Shown: positions 13,201 through 25,956 of the stretch, piece by piece | Position numbering within the stretch: the stretch's first letter is position 1 | Layout of the letters: the number at the start of each line of letters is the position of its first letter | Assembly (NCBI GenBank): GCA_032718475.1 | Contig: JAUCBJ010002220.1 | Coordinates: 1-64,000, forward strand | From: Nemertoderma westbladi | Lineage: Eukaryota > Xenacoelomorpha > Nemertodermatida > Nemertodermatidae | DNA: 64,000 bases | Direction of reading: 5' to 3' | The notes under the pieces: generated by a model | Seen by the model: the letters and a program-made list of their open reading frames with translations, nothing else | What the model was told of the DNA's origin: nothing | The model's database searches: none | Translations under genes and position numbers: made by a program

Positions 13201-13793
13201 GATAGGCTACTTATCTCTTCATTCTGAGAACCCCAAGGAATTTGACATGGCTTTAATACTTCATTATGTTCATGAAAAAACTGAGATATTTGAGGTGAAT
13301 TATTGCATTACATAATAACTTTAACTCCAGCCACTTTAGCAATACGATGAAACTATAATAAATATTCTAGAACACAACAATATTAACAGGGAGATAGGCT
13401 ACTTATCTCTTCACTCTGAGAGCCTCAAAAACGGTGTGTTCCTACGCAATCAAATTTCATCCATCTCCAGGGGAAAGACGAAGCAAAGAACAGCTGATTA
13501 CTTCTATAAATGTAAGTGTTACCTGTTCTTTTGACTTTCATTTAAGATTCGCTATCTCATGGAGTGGGTTAGAAGTTATAAATATGAAAATCGACGTGGT
13601 TTTTGAAAAAAATCAAAGGATATTTTGATTAATTATTGCTGAAAAACACCAAGGATTTTGACATGGCTTTAATACTTCATTATGTTCATGAAATAGCTGA
13701 GATACTTGAGGTGAATTGTTGCATTATATATTAACTTCAGCTCCAGTCTCTTTGGCAATACGATGAAACTATAATAAATATTCTAGAACACAA
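10273..13793. repeat. HOR copy 3 (3521 bp, two extra monomers)
   Basis: Anchors at 10273, 10689, 11106, 11525, 11940, 12355, 12770, 13186 and 13378. It is longer than the standard unit by 830 bp, two 415-bp steps, consistent with a local duplication of the D/E pair. Confidence 0.88.
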
Positions 13794-16700
13794 CAATATT
13801 AACAGGGAGATAGGCTACTCATCTCTTCACTCTGACAGCCTCAAAAAGGGGGTGTTCCGACGCAATCAAAATTAATCCATCTCCAGGGGAAAGACGAAGC
13901 AAAGAACAGCTGATTACTTCTATAAATGTAAGTGTTACCTGTTCTTTTGACTTTCATTTAAGATTCGCTATCTCATTGAGTGGGTTAGAAGTTATAAATA
14001 TAAAAATCGATGTGGTTTTTGAAAAAAATCGAAGGATATTTTGATTAATTATTGCTGAAAAACACCAAGGATTTTAACATGGCTTTAATACTTCATTATG
14101 TTCATGAAAAAACTGAGATATTTGAGGTGAATTATTGCATTACATAATAACTTTAACTGCAGCCACATTAGCAATACGATGAAACTATAATAAATATTCT
14201 AGAACACAACAATATTAACAGGGTGATAGGCTACTTATCTCTCCACTCTGAGAGCCTCAAAAAGGGCGTGTTCCGACGCTATCAAAATTCATCCATCTCC
14301 TGGGGAAAGACGAAGCAAAGAACAGCTGATTACTTCTATAAATGAAAGTGTTACCTGCTCCTTTGACTTTCATTTAAGATTCTTTATCTTTTGGAGTGGG
14401 TTAGAAGTCATGAATATGAAAAACGATGTCGTTTTTTGTAAAAAATCTGAGGATATTTTGATAAATTATTGCTGAAAAAACCCAAGGATTTTGACATGGC
14501 TTTAATACTTCATTATGTTCATGAAAAAACTGAGATATTTGAGGTAAATTATTGCATTACATAATAACTTTAACTCCAGCCACTTTAGCAATACGATGAA
14601 ACTATACTAAATATTCTAGAACACAACAATATTAACATGGAGATAGGCTATTTATCTCTCCACTCAGACAGCCACAGATAGGGAGGGGTGTTTTGACACA
14701 ATCAAAATTCAACCATCTCCAGGGGAAAGACGAAGCAAATAACAGCTGATTACTTCTATAAATGTAAGTGTTACCTGTTCTTTTGACTTTCATTTAAGAT
14801 TCGCTATCTCATAGAGTGGGTTAGAAGTTATAAATATGAAAATCGTTGTGGTTTTTGAAAAAAATCAAAGGATATTTTGATTAATTATTGCTGAAAAACA
14901 CCAAGGATTTTAACATGGCTTTAATACTTCATTATGTTCATGAAATAGCTGAGATATTGGAGGTGAATTATTGCATTACATAATAACTTTAACTGCAGCC
15001 ACATTAGCAATACGATGAAACTATAATAAATATTCTAGAACACAACAATATTAACAGGGAGATAGGCTACTTATCTCTCCACTCTGAGAGCCTCAAAAAG
15101 GGCGTGTTCCGACGCTATCAAAATTCATCCATCTCCTGGGGAAAGACGAAGCAAAGAACAGCTGATTACTTCTATAAATGAAAGTGTTACCTGTTCTTAT
15201 GACTTTCGTTTAAGATTCTCTATCTTGTGGAGTGGATTAGAAGTTATAAATATGAAAATCGATGTGGTTTTTGAAAAAAATCAGAGGATATTTTGATAAA
15301 TTATTGCTGAAAAACCCCAAGTATTTTGACATGGCTTTAATACTCATTATATTCATGAAATAGCTGAGATATTTGAGGTTAATTATTGCGTTACATATTA
15401 ACTTTGGCTCCAGCCGCTTTGGCAATACGATGAAACTATAATAAAAATTCTAGACCACAACAATATTAACAGGGAGATAGGCTACTTATCTCTTCATTCT
15501 GAGAGCCTCAAAAAGGGGGTGTTCCGACGCAATCAAAATTCATCCATCTCCTGGGGAAAGACGAAGCAAATAACAGCTGATTACTTCTATAAAGGAAAGT
15601 GTTACCTGTTCTTATGACTTTCGTTTAAGATTCTCTATGGGGCCGTCCAAGTATGACGTCTGCACTTTTCCTCAAAATTTTGACCCCCTCCCTCCCCTAA
15701 ATCAGATGTCATCAGATAGACGTTGACACCCCCCCCCCCCCCCCCCCCACCCTAAATCAGATTAAAAAAAAATTTGTAATAAACTATTATCAGCAGGATA
15801 AAGGTATTATATTGCATTGGAGGGGGGGTGCACGGGGGCTGGCTGTTGTTACATAGCTTATCTATAGGAAGGTATAGAGTTGTAGTAGGATAGCCTATCG
15901 TTTACATACTTCTACCTGATGCGACAGCAGTTTATGAATGATAATAAACAAACAAGCTAATAATAGGCCTAAATGAACCAATCTGCCAATACTGCAGTCT
16001 TTAACAATCATTAGCTTAGGATTAATGTTTCATTTTCAGGCGAACCCCAGTACCTCAGTACCACAGTAGCACACGTCCTAATCACTGAAACATGGTGACT
16101 GGTAACTGAAACAGTAGGTCGTGCTACGGGCCTTCGGGGGCTTCGAACAATTAAAATAGGCAAGCTATTTACTCTTCTGCTAAATCTCTTCTGGCGCCTA
16201 TAAATGAACATGCTGACGTCAGATTTTGGCTGACCCCCTCCCCTCCCCTCATCAGCACGTCATCAGATTTTCCCAACCCCCCTCCCCCCCCCTAAAGTGC
16301 TGACGTCATACTTGGACGGCCCCTATCTCGTGGAGTGGATTATAAGTTATAAATATGAAAATCAATGAGGTTTTTGAAAAAAATCAGAGGATATCTTGAT
16401 AAATTATTGCTGAAAAACCCCAAGGATTTTGACATGGCTTTAATACTCATTATATTCATGAAAAAACTGAGATATTTGAAGTGAATTATTGCATTACATA
16501 ATAACTTTAACTCTAGCCACATTAGCAATACGATGAAACTATAATAAAAATTCTAGTCCACAACAATATTAACATGGAGATAGGCTACTTATCTCTTCAT
16601 TCTGAGAACCCCAAGGAATTTGACATGGCTTTAATACTTCATTATGTTCATGAAAAAACTGAGATATTTGAGGTGAATTATTGCATTACATAATAACTTT

Positions 16701-17171
16701 AACTCCAGCCACTTTAGCAATACGATGAAACTATAATAAATATTCTAGAACACAACAATATTAACAGGGAGATAGGCTAATTATCTCTTCACTCTGAGAG
16801 CCTCAAAAACGGTGTGTTCCTACGCAATCAAATTTCATCCATCTCCAGGGGAAAGACGAAGCAAAGAACAGCTGATTACTTCTATAAATGTAAGTGTTAC
16901 CTGTTCTTTTGACTTTCATTTAAGATTCGCTATCTCATGGAGTGGGTTAGAAGTTATAAATATGAAAATCGACGTGGTTTTTGAAAAAAATCAAAGGATA
17001 TTTTGATTAATTATTGCTGAAAAACACCAAGGATTTTGACATGGCTTTAATACTTCATTATGTTCATGAAATAGCTGAGATACTTGAGGTGAATTGTTGC
17101 ATTATATATTAACTTCAGCTCCAGTCTCTTTGGCAATACGATGAAACTATAATAAATATTCTAGAACACAA
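13794..17171. repeat. HOR copy 4 (2690 bp plus inserted TIR element)
   Basis: Anchors at 13794, 14210, 14627, 15046, 15461, 16564 and 16756. The span is 3378 bp. Removing the 685-bp insert and one 3-bp target duplication leaves exactly 2690 bp. Confidence 0.9.
15639..16323. mobile_element. 685-bp non-autonomous TIR element (MITE-like)
   Basis: Ends are inverted repeats: GGGGCCGTCCAAGTATGACG at the left and its reverse complement at the right, extending to about 29 bp with one mismatch. The interrupted monomer would read CTCTATCTCG, so TAT is duplicated (15636-15638 and 16324-16326). No transposase frame is present. A run of about 25 C lies near 15730, and GACCCCCTCCC-type blocks lie inside both ends. 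A 3-bp duplication fits PIF/Harbinger among known superfamilies, but the duplicated bases are not the usual TWA, so I leave the superfamily open. Confidence 0.85.
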
Positions 17172-19861
17172 CAATATTAACAGGGAGATAGGCTACTCAT
17201 CTCTTCACTCTGACAGCCTCAAAAAGGGGGTGTTCCGACGCAATCAAAATTAATCCATCTCCAGGGGAAAGACGAAGCAAAGAACAGCTGATTACTTCTA
17301 TAAATGTAAGTGTTACCTGTTCTTTTGACTTTCATTTAAGATTCGCTATCTCATTGAGTGGGTTAGAAGTTATAAATATAAAAATCGATGTGGTTTTTGA
17401 AAAAAATCGAAGGATATTTTGATTAATTATTGCTGAAAAGCACCAAGGATTTTAACATGGCTTTAATACTTCATTATGTTCATGAAAAAACTGAGATATT
17501 TGAGGTGAATTATTGCATTACATAATAACTTTAACTGCAGCCACATTAGCAATACGATGAAACTATAATAAATATTCTAGAACACAACAATATTAACAGG
17601 GTGATAGGCTACTTATCTCTCCACTCTGAGAGCCTCAAAAAGGGCGTGTTCCGACGCTATCAAAATTCATCCATCTCCTGGGGAAAGACGAAGCAAAGAA
17701 CAGCTGATTACTTCTATAAATGAAAGTGTTACCTGCTCCTTTGACTTTCATTTAAGATTCTTTATCTTTTGGAGTGGGTTAGAAGTCATGAATATGAAAA
17801 ACGATGTCGTTTTTTGTAAAAAATCTGAGGATATTTTGATAAATTATTGCTGAAAAAACCCAAGGATTTTGACATGGCTTTAATACTTCATTATGTTCAT
17901 GAAAAAACTGAGATATTTGAGGTAAATTATTGCATTACATAATAACTTTAACTCCAGCCACTTTAGCAATACGATGAAACTATACTAAATATTCTAGAAC
18001 ACAACAATATTAACATGGAGATAGGCTATTTATCTCTCCACTCAGACAGCCACAGATAGGGAGGGGTGTTTTGACACAATCAAAATTCAACCACCTCCAG
18101 GGGAAAGACGAAGCAAATAACAGCTGATTACTTCTATAAATGTAAGTGTTACCTGTTCTTTTGACTTTCATTTAAGATTCGCTATCTCATAGAGTGGGTT
18201 AGAAGTTATAAATATGAAAATCGTTGTGGTTTTTGAAAAAAATCAAAGGATATTTTGATTAATTATTGCTGAAAAACACCAAGGATTTTAACAAGGCTTT
18301 AATACTTCATTATGTTCATGAAATAGCTGAGATATTGGAGGTGAATTATTGCATTACATAATAACTTTAACTGCAGCCACATTAGCAATACGATGAGACT
18401 ATAATAAATATTCTAGAACACAACAATATTAACAGGGAGATAGGCTACTTATCTCTCCACTCTGAGAGCCTCAAAAAGGGCGTGTTCCGACGCTATCAAA
18501 ATTCATCCATCTCCTGGGGATAGACGAAGCAAAGAACAGCTGATTACTTCTATAAATGAAAGTGTTACCTGTTCTTATGACTTTCGTTTAAGATTCTCTA
18601 TCTTGTGGAGTGGATTAGAAGTTATAAATATGAAAATCGATGTGGTTTTTGAAAAAAATCAGAGGATATTTTGATAAATTATTGCTGAAAAACCCCAAGT
18701 ATTTTGACATGGCTTTAATACTCATTATATTCATGAAATAGCTGAGATATTTGAGGTTAATTATTGCGTTACATATTAACTTTGGCTCCAGCCGCTTTGG
18801 CAATACGATGAAACTATAATAAAAATTCTAGAACACAACAATATTAACAGGGAGATAGGCTACTTATCTCTTCATTCTGAGAGCCTCAAAAAGGGGGTGT
18901 TCCGACGCAATCAAAATTCATCCATCTCCTGGGGAAAGACGAAGCAAATAACAGCTGATTACTTCTATAAAGGAAAGTGTTACCTGTTCTTATGACTTTC
19001 GTTTAAGATTCTCTATCTCGTGGAGTGGATTATAAGTTATAAATATGAAAATCGATGAGGTTTTTGAAAAAAATCAGAGGATATTTTGATAAATTATTGC
19101 TGAAAAACCCCAAGGATTTTGACATGGCTTTAATACTCATTATATTCATGAAAAAACTGAGATATTTGAAGTGAATTATTGCATTACATAATAACTTTAA
19201 CTCTAGCCACATTAGCAATACGATGAAACTATAATAAAAATTCTAGTCCACAACAATATTAACATGGAGATAGGCTACTTATCTCTTCATTCTGAGAACC
19301 CCAAGGAATTTGACATGGCTTTAATACTTCATTATGTTCATGAAAAAACTGAGATATTTGAGGTGAATTATTGCATTACATAATAACTTTAACTCCAGCC
19401 ACTTTAGCAATACGATGAAACTATAATAAATATTCTAGAACACAACAATATTAACAGGGAGATAGGCTACTTATCTCTTCACTCTGAGAGCCTCAAAAAC
19501 GGTGTGTTCCTACGCAATCAAATTTCATCCATCTCCAGGGGAAAGACGAAGCAAAGAACAGCTGATTACTTCTATAAATGTAAGTGTTACCTGTTCTTTT
19601 GACTTTCATTTAAGATTCGCTATCTCATGGAGTGGGTTAGAAGTTATAAATATGAAAATCGACGTGGTTTTTGAAAAAAATCAAAGGATATTTTGATTAA
19701 TTATTGCTGAAAAACACCAAGGATTTTGACATGGCTTTAATACTTCATTATGTTCATGAAATAGCTGAGATACTTGAGGTGAATTGTTGCATTATATATT
19801 AACTTCAGCTCCAGTCTCTTTGGCAATACGATGAAACTATAATAAATATTCTAGAACACAA
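17172..19861. repeat. HOR copy 5 (2690 bp, standard unit)
   Basis: Anchors at 17172, 17588, 18005, 18424, 18839, 19254 and 19446. Same order of variants as copies 2 and 4. Confidence 0.9.
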
Positions 19862-21720
19862 CAATATTAACAGGGAGATAGGCTACTCATCTCTTCACTC
19901 TGACAGCCTCAAAAAGGGGGTGTTCCGACGCAATCAAAATTAATCCATCTCCAGGGGAAAGACGAAGCAAAGAACAGCTGATTACTTCTATAAATGTAAG
20001 TGTTACCTGTTCTTTTGACTTTCATTTAAGATTCGCTATCTCATTGAGTGGGTTAGAAGTTATAAATATAAAAATCGATGTGGTTTTTGAAAAAAATCGA
20101 AGGATATTTTGATTAATTATTGCTGAAAAACACCAAGGATTTTAACATGGCTTTAATACTTCATTATGTTCATGAAAAAACTGAGATATTTGAGGTGAAT
20201 TATTGCATTACATAATAACTTTAACTGCAGCCACATTAGCAATACGATGAAACTATAATAAATATTCTAGAACACAACAATATTAACAGGGTGATAGGCT
20301 ACTTATCTCTCCACTCTGAGAGCCTCAAAAATGGCGTGTTCCGACGCTATCAAAATTCATCCATCTCCTGGGGAAAGACGAAGCAAAGAACAGCTGATTA
20401 CTTCTATAAATGAAAGTGTTACCTGCTCCTTTGACTTTCATTTAAGATTCTTTATCTTTTGGAGTGGGTTAGAAGTCATGAATATGAAAAACGATGTCGT
20501 TTTTTGTAAAAAATCTGAGGATATTTTGATAAATTATTGCTGAAAAAACCCAAGGATTTTGACATGGCTTTAATACTTCATTATGTTCATGAAAAAACTG
20601 AGATATTTGAGGTAAATTATTGCATTACATAATAACTTTAACTCCAGCCACTTTAGCAATACGATGAAACTATACTAAATATTCTAGAACACAACAATAT
20701 TAACATGGAGATAGGCTATTTATCTCTCCACTCAGACAGCCACAGATAGGGAGGGGTGTTTTGACGCAATCAAAATTCATCCATCTCCTGGGGAAAGACG
20801 AAGCAAATAACAGCTGATTACTTCTATAAAGGAAAGTGTTACCTGTTCTTATGACTTTCATTTAAGATTCTCTATCTCGTGGAGTGGATTATAAGTTATA
20901 AATATGAAAATCGATGAGGTTTTTGAAAAAAATCAGAGGATATTTTGATAAATTATTGCTGAAAAACCCCAAGGATTTTGACATGGCTTTAATACTCATT
21001 ATATTCATGAAAAAACTGAGATATTTGAAGTGAATTATTGCATTACATAATAACTTTAACTCTAGCCACATTAGCAATACGATGAAACTATAATAAAAAT
21101 TCTAGTCCACAACAATAATAACATGGAGATAGGCTACTTATCTCTTCATTCTGAGAACCCCAAGGAATTTGACATGGCTTTAATACTTCATTATGTTCAT
21201 GAAAAAACTGAGATATTTGAGGTGAATTATTGCATTACATAATAACTTTAACTCCAGCCACTTTAGCAATACGATGAAACTATAATAAATATTCTAGAAC
21301 ACAACAATATTAACAGGGAGATAGGCTACTTATCTCTTCACTCTGAGAGCCTCAAAAACGGTGTGTTCCTACGCAATCAAATTTCATCCATCTCCAGGGG
21401 AAAGACGAAGCAAAGAACAGCTGATTACTTCTATAAATGTAAGTGTTACCTGTTCTTTTGACTTTCATTTAAGATTCGCTATCTCATGGAGTGGGTTAGA
21501 AGTTATAAATATGAAAATCGACGTGGTTTTTGAAAAAAATCAAAGGATATTTTGATTAATTATTGCTGAAAAACACCAAGGATTTTGACATGGCTTTAAT
21601 ACTTCATTATGTTCATGAAATAGCTGAGATACTTGAGGTGAATTGTTGCATTATATATTAACTTCAGCTCCAGTCTCTTTGGCAATACGATGAAACTATA
21701 ATAAATATTCTAGAACACAA
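19862..21720. repeat. HOR copy 6 (1859 bp, two monomers lost)
   Basis: Anchors at 19862, 20278, 20695, 21113 and 21305. Near 20760 the sequence passes from C-type to E-type, making one hybrid monomer and removing about 831 bp. Confidence 0.88.
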
Positions 21721-23236
21721 CAATATTAACAGGGAGATAGGCTACTCATCTCTTCACTCTGACAGCCTCAAAAAGGGGGTGTTCCGACGCAATCAAAATT
21801 AATCCATCTCCAGGGGAAAGACGAAGCAAAGAACAGCTGATTACTTCTATAAATGTAAGTGTTACCTGTTCTTTTGACTTTCATTTAAGATTCGCTATCT
21901 CATTGAGTGGGTTAGAAGTTATAAATATAAAAATCGATGTGGTTTTTGAAAAAAATCGAAGGATATTTTGATTAATTATTGCTGAAAAACACCAAGGATT
22001 TTAACATGGCTTTAATACTTCATTATGTTCATGAAAAAACTGAGATATTTGAGGTGAATTATTGCATTACATAATAACTTTAACTGCAGCCACATTAGCA
22101 ATACGATGAAACTATAATAAATATTCTAGAACACAACAATATTAACAGGGTGATAGGCTACTTATCTCTCCACTCTGAGAGCCTCAAAAATGGCGTGTTC
22201 CGACGCTATCAAAATTCATCCATCTCCTGGGGAAAGACGAAGCAAAGAACAGCTGATTACTTCTATAAATGAAAGTGTTACCTGCTCCTTTGACTTTCAT
22301 TTAAGATTCTTTATCTTTTGGAGTGGGTTAGAAGTCATGAATATGAAAAACGATGTCGTTTTTTGTAAAAAATCTGAGGATATTTTGATAAATTATTGCT
22401 GAAAAAACCCAAGGATTTTGACATGGCTTTAATACTTCATTATGTTCATGAAAAAACTGAGATATTTGAGGTAAATTATTGCATTACATAATAACTTTAA
22501 CTCCAGCCACTTTAGCAATACGATGAAACTATACTAAATATTCTAGAACACAACAATATTAACATGGAGATAGGCTATTTATCTCTCCACTCAGACAGCC
22601 ACAGATAGGGAGGGGTGTTTTGACACAATCAAAATTCAACCATCTCCAGGGGAAAGACGAAGCAAATAACAGCTGATTACTTCTATAAATGTAAGTGTTA
22701 CCTGTTCTTTTGACTTTCATTTAAGATTCGCTATCTCATAGAGTGGGTTAGAAGTTATAAATATGAAAATCGTTGTGGTTTTTGAAAAAAATCAAAGGAT
22801 ATTTTGATTAATTATTGCTGAAAAACACCAAGGATTTTAACATGGCTTTAATACTTCATTATGTTCATGAAATAGCTGAGATATTGGAGGTGAATTATTG
22901 CATTACATAATAACTTTAACTGCAGCCACATTAGCAATACGATGACACTATAATAAATATTCTAGAACACAACAATATTAACAGGGAGATAGGCTACTTA
23001 TCTCTCCACTCTGAGAGCCTCAAAAAGGGCGTGTTCCGACGCTATCAAAATTCATCCATCTCCTGGGGAAAGACGAAGCAAAGAACAGCTGATTACTTCT
23101 ATAAATGAAAGTGTTACCTGTTCTTATGACTTTCGTTTAAGATTCTCTATCTTGTGGAGTGGATTAGAAGTTATAAATATGAAAATCGATGTGGTTTTTG
23201 AAAAAAATCAGAGGATATTTTGATAAATTATTGCTG
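21721..23236. repeat. HOR copy 7, truncated at the end of array 1
   Basis: Anchors at 21721, 22137, 22554 and 22973. The monomer breaks at TTATTGCTG (ending 23236), where CAAACATTTTGACG of the adjacent element starts. Confidence 0.88.
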
Positions 23237-23311
23237 CAAACATTTTGACGTTAATTTAACGTTAATTTACGTTAATATTCTACCATTCCAACGTTATTTT
23301 TTAACGTGCCC

Positions 23312-23495
23312 TTACGTTAAATTAACGTATTATTGGCCGGGGTTACTACGTTAAAAATATACATAAATTGTACTCAAATCATACTAATTAACTCATGTCT
23401 GAAAATAACGTTAACTGCCGTATATTATGAACGTTATTTATGAACGTACCATTACGTTAAATTAACGTATTATTGGCCGGGGTTACTACGTTAAA
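23312..23495. repeat. 44-bp direct repeat with TTAACGT words, 140 bp apart
   Basis: Nearly identical blocks at 23312-23355 and 23452-23495 contain TTACGTTAAATTAACG, GTATTATTGGCCGGGG and TTACTACGTTAAA. Each block includes the palindromic cluster ACGTTAAATTAACGT. They lie just inside the left end of the ACGTTAA element and may be subterminal binding sites, which is inference. Confidence 0.8.
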
Positions 23496-24561
23496 TAAAT
23501 ACGTTAAAAAAATACGTCAATAATACGTTAAAAAAATACGTCACTAATACGTTATTTGTTATTCAAAAGCATAAAAAATATCATGTTTAATTGAGATTTA
23601 CTTCATGGACCACAGCGGTAGTTACTTGGTGGACCTGCAAGGGACTGGGGGGGATCTAACACTAACCTACACAGCCTACGCCTACGCCCCTACACCTACT
23701 ACACCTTAGGAGTGGAACCTTCAATGCATTTAGGCAAAATAAATATCGGATTATTTCTGAGAAGAATTATGATGACTTTTGATCAATTGCTAAGAAATTT
23801 GTTTAGATTTATATAAAATACTATCACATACCTATTTGGCCTCTACGTTAGATAAATCATTTGATTAAATTATTTAAATTTATTAGTTATCAAACAATTT
23901 AATTGATAATTTAAAATTAAATTATAGGAAATTAATAACTATTTAGAGTCTGACGTCATTTAACGTTAGACTTGCGTTTTTTGCAGACGCTGGGGGTAGA
24001 ATGAAACCAATTTATTGTTTGTAATAACTACACTGTATATCAAACCTCACCAATAATTTAACGATGGTAACGAATGGTGTTTATTTTATTTAGCCACTCA
24101 CACTGAATAAACGTAGTGCCGTTTTTATATAAATAATTGGCAGTCGAAAATGAACTTATTTAACAAATTTTGCCCGGAATAAAAAATAATTCAAAGCTAA
24201 ATTTACGGTATATCGGTAATATAAATCGGCATAACGTACTGTACTATATACAGTATTAACTAAATAAACTTCAATAAACAAAAATATGAGAAATAAACAA
24301 AACTACAGTATAAAAAAATAATACCAAAATTGAAAGAAATATTCAATATTGCATCGTTATAAATTCAATAATAATGCACATCCACATCACAATAATATAT
24401 TGAAGAACATGTAAACTAATTAATATTGCAGTTACAGTAGTTATATTATCGGAGTACAAAATAATGACCTGCAGTTACAGTAGTTAGTTATATTATGGGA
24501 GTACAAAATAAAGACCTAAGACCCAAGACCCAACACCTTAAGACCAAAGACCCTACAAAAG

Positions 24562-25155
24562 TAAGACCCCCCCTTCCCCGCCCTGGTACAACCCCCCCCC
24601 CCCCCCAACAAGGTACAAAAGTAAATCCCCCTGGTACAAAAGTAAGACCCCCTGGTACAAACGTAAGGCCCCCAGGTACAAACGTAAGACCCACCCCAGG
24701 TACAAAAGTAAGACCCCCAGGTACAAACGTAAGACCCCCCCCCCCCAAGGTACAAAAGTAAGACCCCCTGGTACAAAAGTAAGACCCCCTGGTACAAACG
24801 TAAGGCCCCCCAGGTACAAACGTAAGACCCACGTGGCCCAGGTACAAAGGTAAGACTCCCCTGGAACAAAAGTAAGACCTCCAGGTACAAAAGTAAGACC
24901 TCTCCCCCTTAGGTACAAAAGTAGTGTAAGACCCCCAGGTACAAAAGTAAGTCCAAGTATGACCCCTCCAGGTACAAAAAGTAAGACCCCGCCAAGTATA
25001 AAAGTAAGACCCCCCTGGTACAAAAGTAAGACTCCCCTGAAACAAAAGTAAGACCCCCTAGTACAAAAGTAAGACCCCCCCCCCCCCCCCCAGGGAAAAA
25101 AAGTAAGACCACACCCCCTCCCCCCCAGGTACAAAAGTAAGACCACAAGGTACAA
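24562..25155. repeat. C-rich minisatellite, unit ~19-24 bp
   Basis: About 25-30 irregular copies of a unit such as CCAGGTACAAAAGTAAGACC with variable C runs of 4 to 14. The plus strand is strongly C-skewed, so the minus strand carries many G runs. Overlapping open frames exist on both strands only because the unit lacks stops, and I do not regard them as genes. Confidence 0.92.
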
Positions 25156-25261
25156 CTTGAGTGATAGTTGCATGACACTGAATTACAACACTATATTCCC
25201 GGGGACCTGGTGCAATAAATATTAACGTGACTAAATAAAATTACAATTTTCTAATACAAGA

Positions 25262-25765
25262 ATGATTCTATTTCAACCAATGTCAGACGTTTTAAATTAA
25301 CATTAAAAATCGATGTTAAATTTCAACGTTTGTTTAATATTGGGTTTAGTGATTTATGTTCATGATTAAATTTAACCAATGTCTGACGTTTCAAAGTAAC
25401 GTTAAAAATCTATGTTAAAATTCAACGTTTGTTTAACGTTTGGGTTTAGTGATTTTTGTACATGATTAAATTTAACCAATGTCAGACGTTTCAAAATAAC
25501 GTTAAAAATTGATGTTAAAATTCAACGTCTGTTTAACGTTTGTGTTTAGTCATTTTTGTTCATGATTAAATTTAACCAATGTCAGACGTTTCAAAATAAC
25601 GTTAAAAATTGATGTTAAAATTCAACGTCTGTTTAACGTTTGGGTTTAGTAATTTTTTTTCATGATTAAATTTAACCAATGTCAGACGTTTAAAAATAAC
25701 GTTAAAAATTGATGTTAAAATTGAACGTCGGTTTAACGTTTCGGTTTAGTTGATTTTAGACATGT
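25262..25765. repeat. Tandem repeat with exact 100-bp period, five copies
   Basis: The word AACCAATGTC recurs with its CAAT at 25277, 25377, 25477, 25577 and 25677, exactly 100 bp apart. Each unit carries a CAGACGTTT-type block, TAACGTTAAAAAT and TTTAACGTTTGGGTTTAGT. It belongs to the ACGTTAA element. Confidence 0.93.
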
Positions 25766-25956
25766 AGTTTTTAAACGATTATAAGACATTAGAAAACGTT
25801 TGTTCTAAGTTATTTTTATAACATTATTTGTATAGAATTATATTCCCTAAATGCCGTGGATTTTCAAAATTTTATTTTATTCGAATTAACTTTGTAAAGA
25901 TTGCTTTGAGTTCTCATTAGTATTGGTTCTATCTATTATGCATCTATCGATCAAGT

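Larger units (their letters stand above)
5208..23236. repeat. Satellite array 1: ~415-bp monomer in a ~2.69-kb higher-order repeat
   Basis: Using the conserved word CAATATTAAC as anchor, full monomers are spaced 415-419 bp. Each monomer contains conserved blocks such as GGCAATACGATGAAACTATA, GGGGAAAGACGAAGC and GATAGGCTACTTATCTCT. Monomer variants recur in fixed order: A 416, B 417, C 419, D 415, E 415, a shortened 192, then 416, which closes a 2690-2691-bp unit. The array starts in phase at AAATAGCTGAG next to BEL-3 and stops at 23236, where an ACGTTAA-rich element begins. A 685-bp TIR element interrupts it at 15639. A conserved open frame of about 62 codons on the minus strand of many monomers merely follows the shared sequence. 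Confidence 0.97.
23237..25825. mobile_element. Left part of an ACGTTAA-rich TIR element, split by BEL-1
   Basis: Satellite ends and CAAACATTTTGACGTTAATT begins at 23237. The right end at about 42457, read on the other strand, starts CTGCAAACATTTTACG and continues with similar ACGTTAA words, so these look like terminal inverted repeats of one element type about 2.65 kb long without BEL-1. Contents: ACGTTAA-rich end with a 44-bp direct repeat, an AT-rich stretch 23560-24480 with no gene, a minisatellite at 24562-25155, and a 100-bp tandem repeat at 25262-25765. No transposase is recognisable, so it is non-autonomous. Left flank is satellite and right flank is BEL-2; no convincing target duplication is present. 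Confidence 0.6.

Noticed and set aside
16011-16211. 66-codon minus-strand ORF in the 685-bp TIR element
   Set aside because: Short, no transposase motif, and not spanning a plausible gene length.
5208-23236. CRISPR array or bacterial origin for the repeats
   Set aside because: Repeats are contiguous 415-bp monomers without spacers, and the window carries metazoan-type retroelements.
24488-25178. Overlapping open frames on both strands through the C-rich minisatellite
   Set aside because: They arise because the ~20-bp unit has no stop in several frames. The products are simple repeats (FVPGG, YFCTWG).
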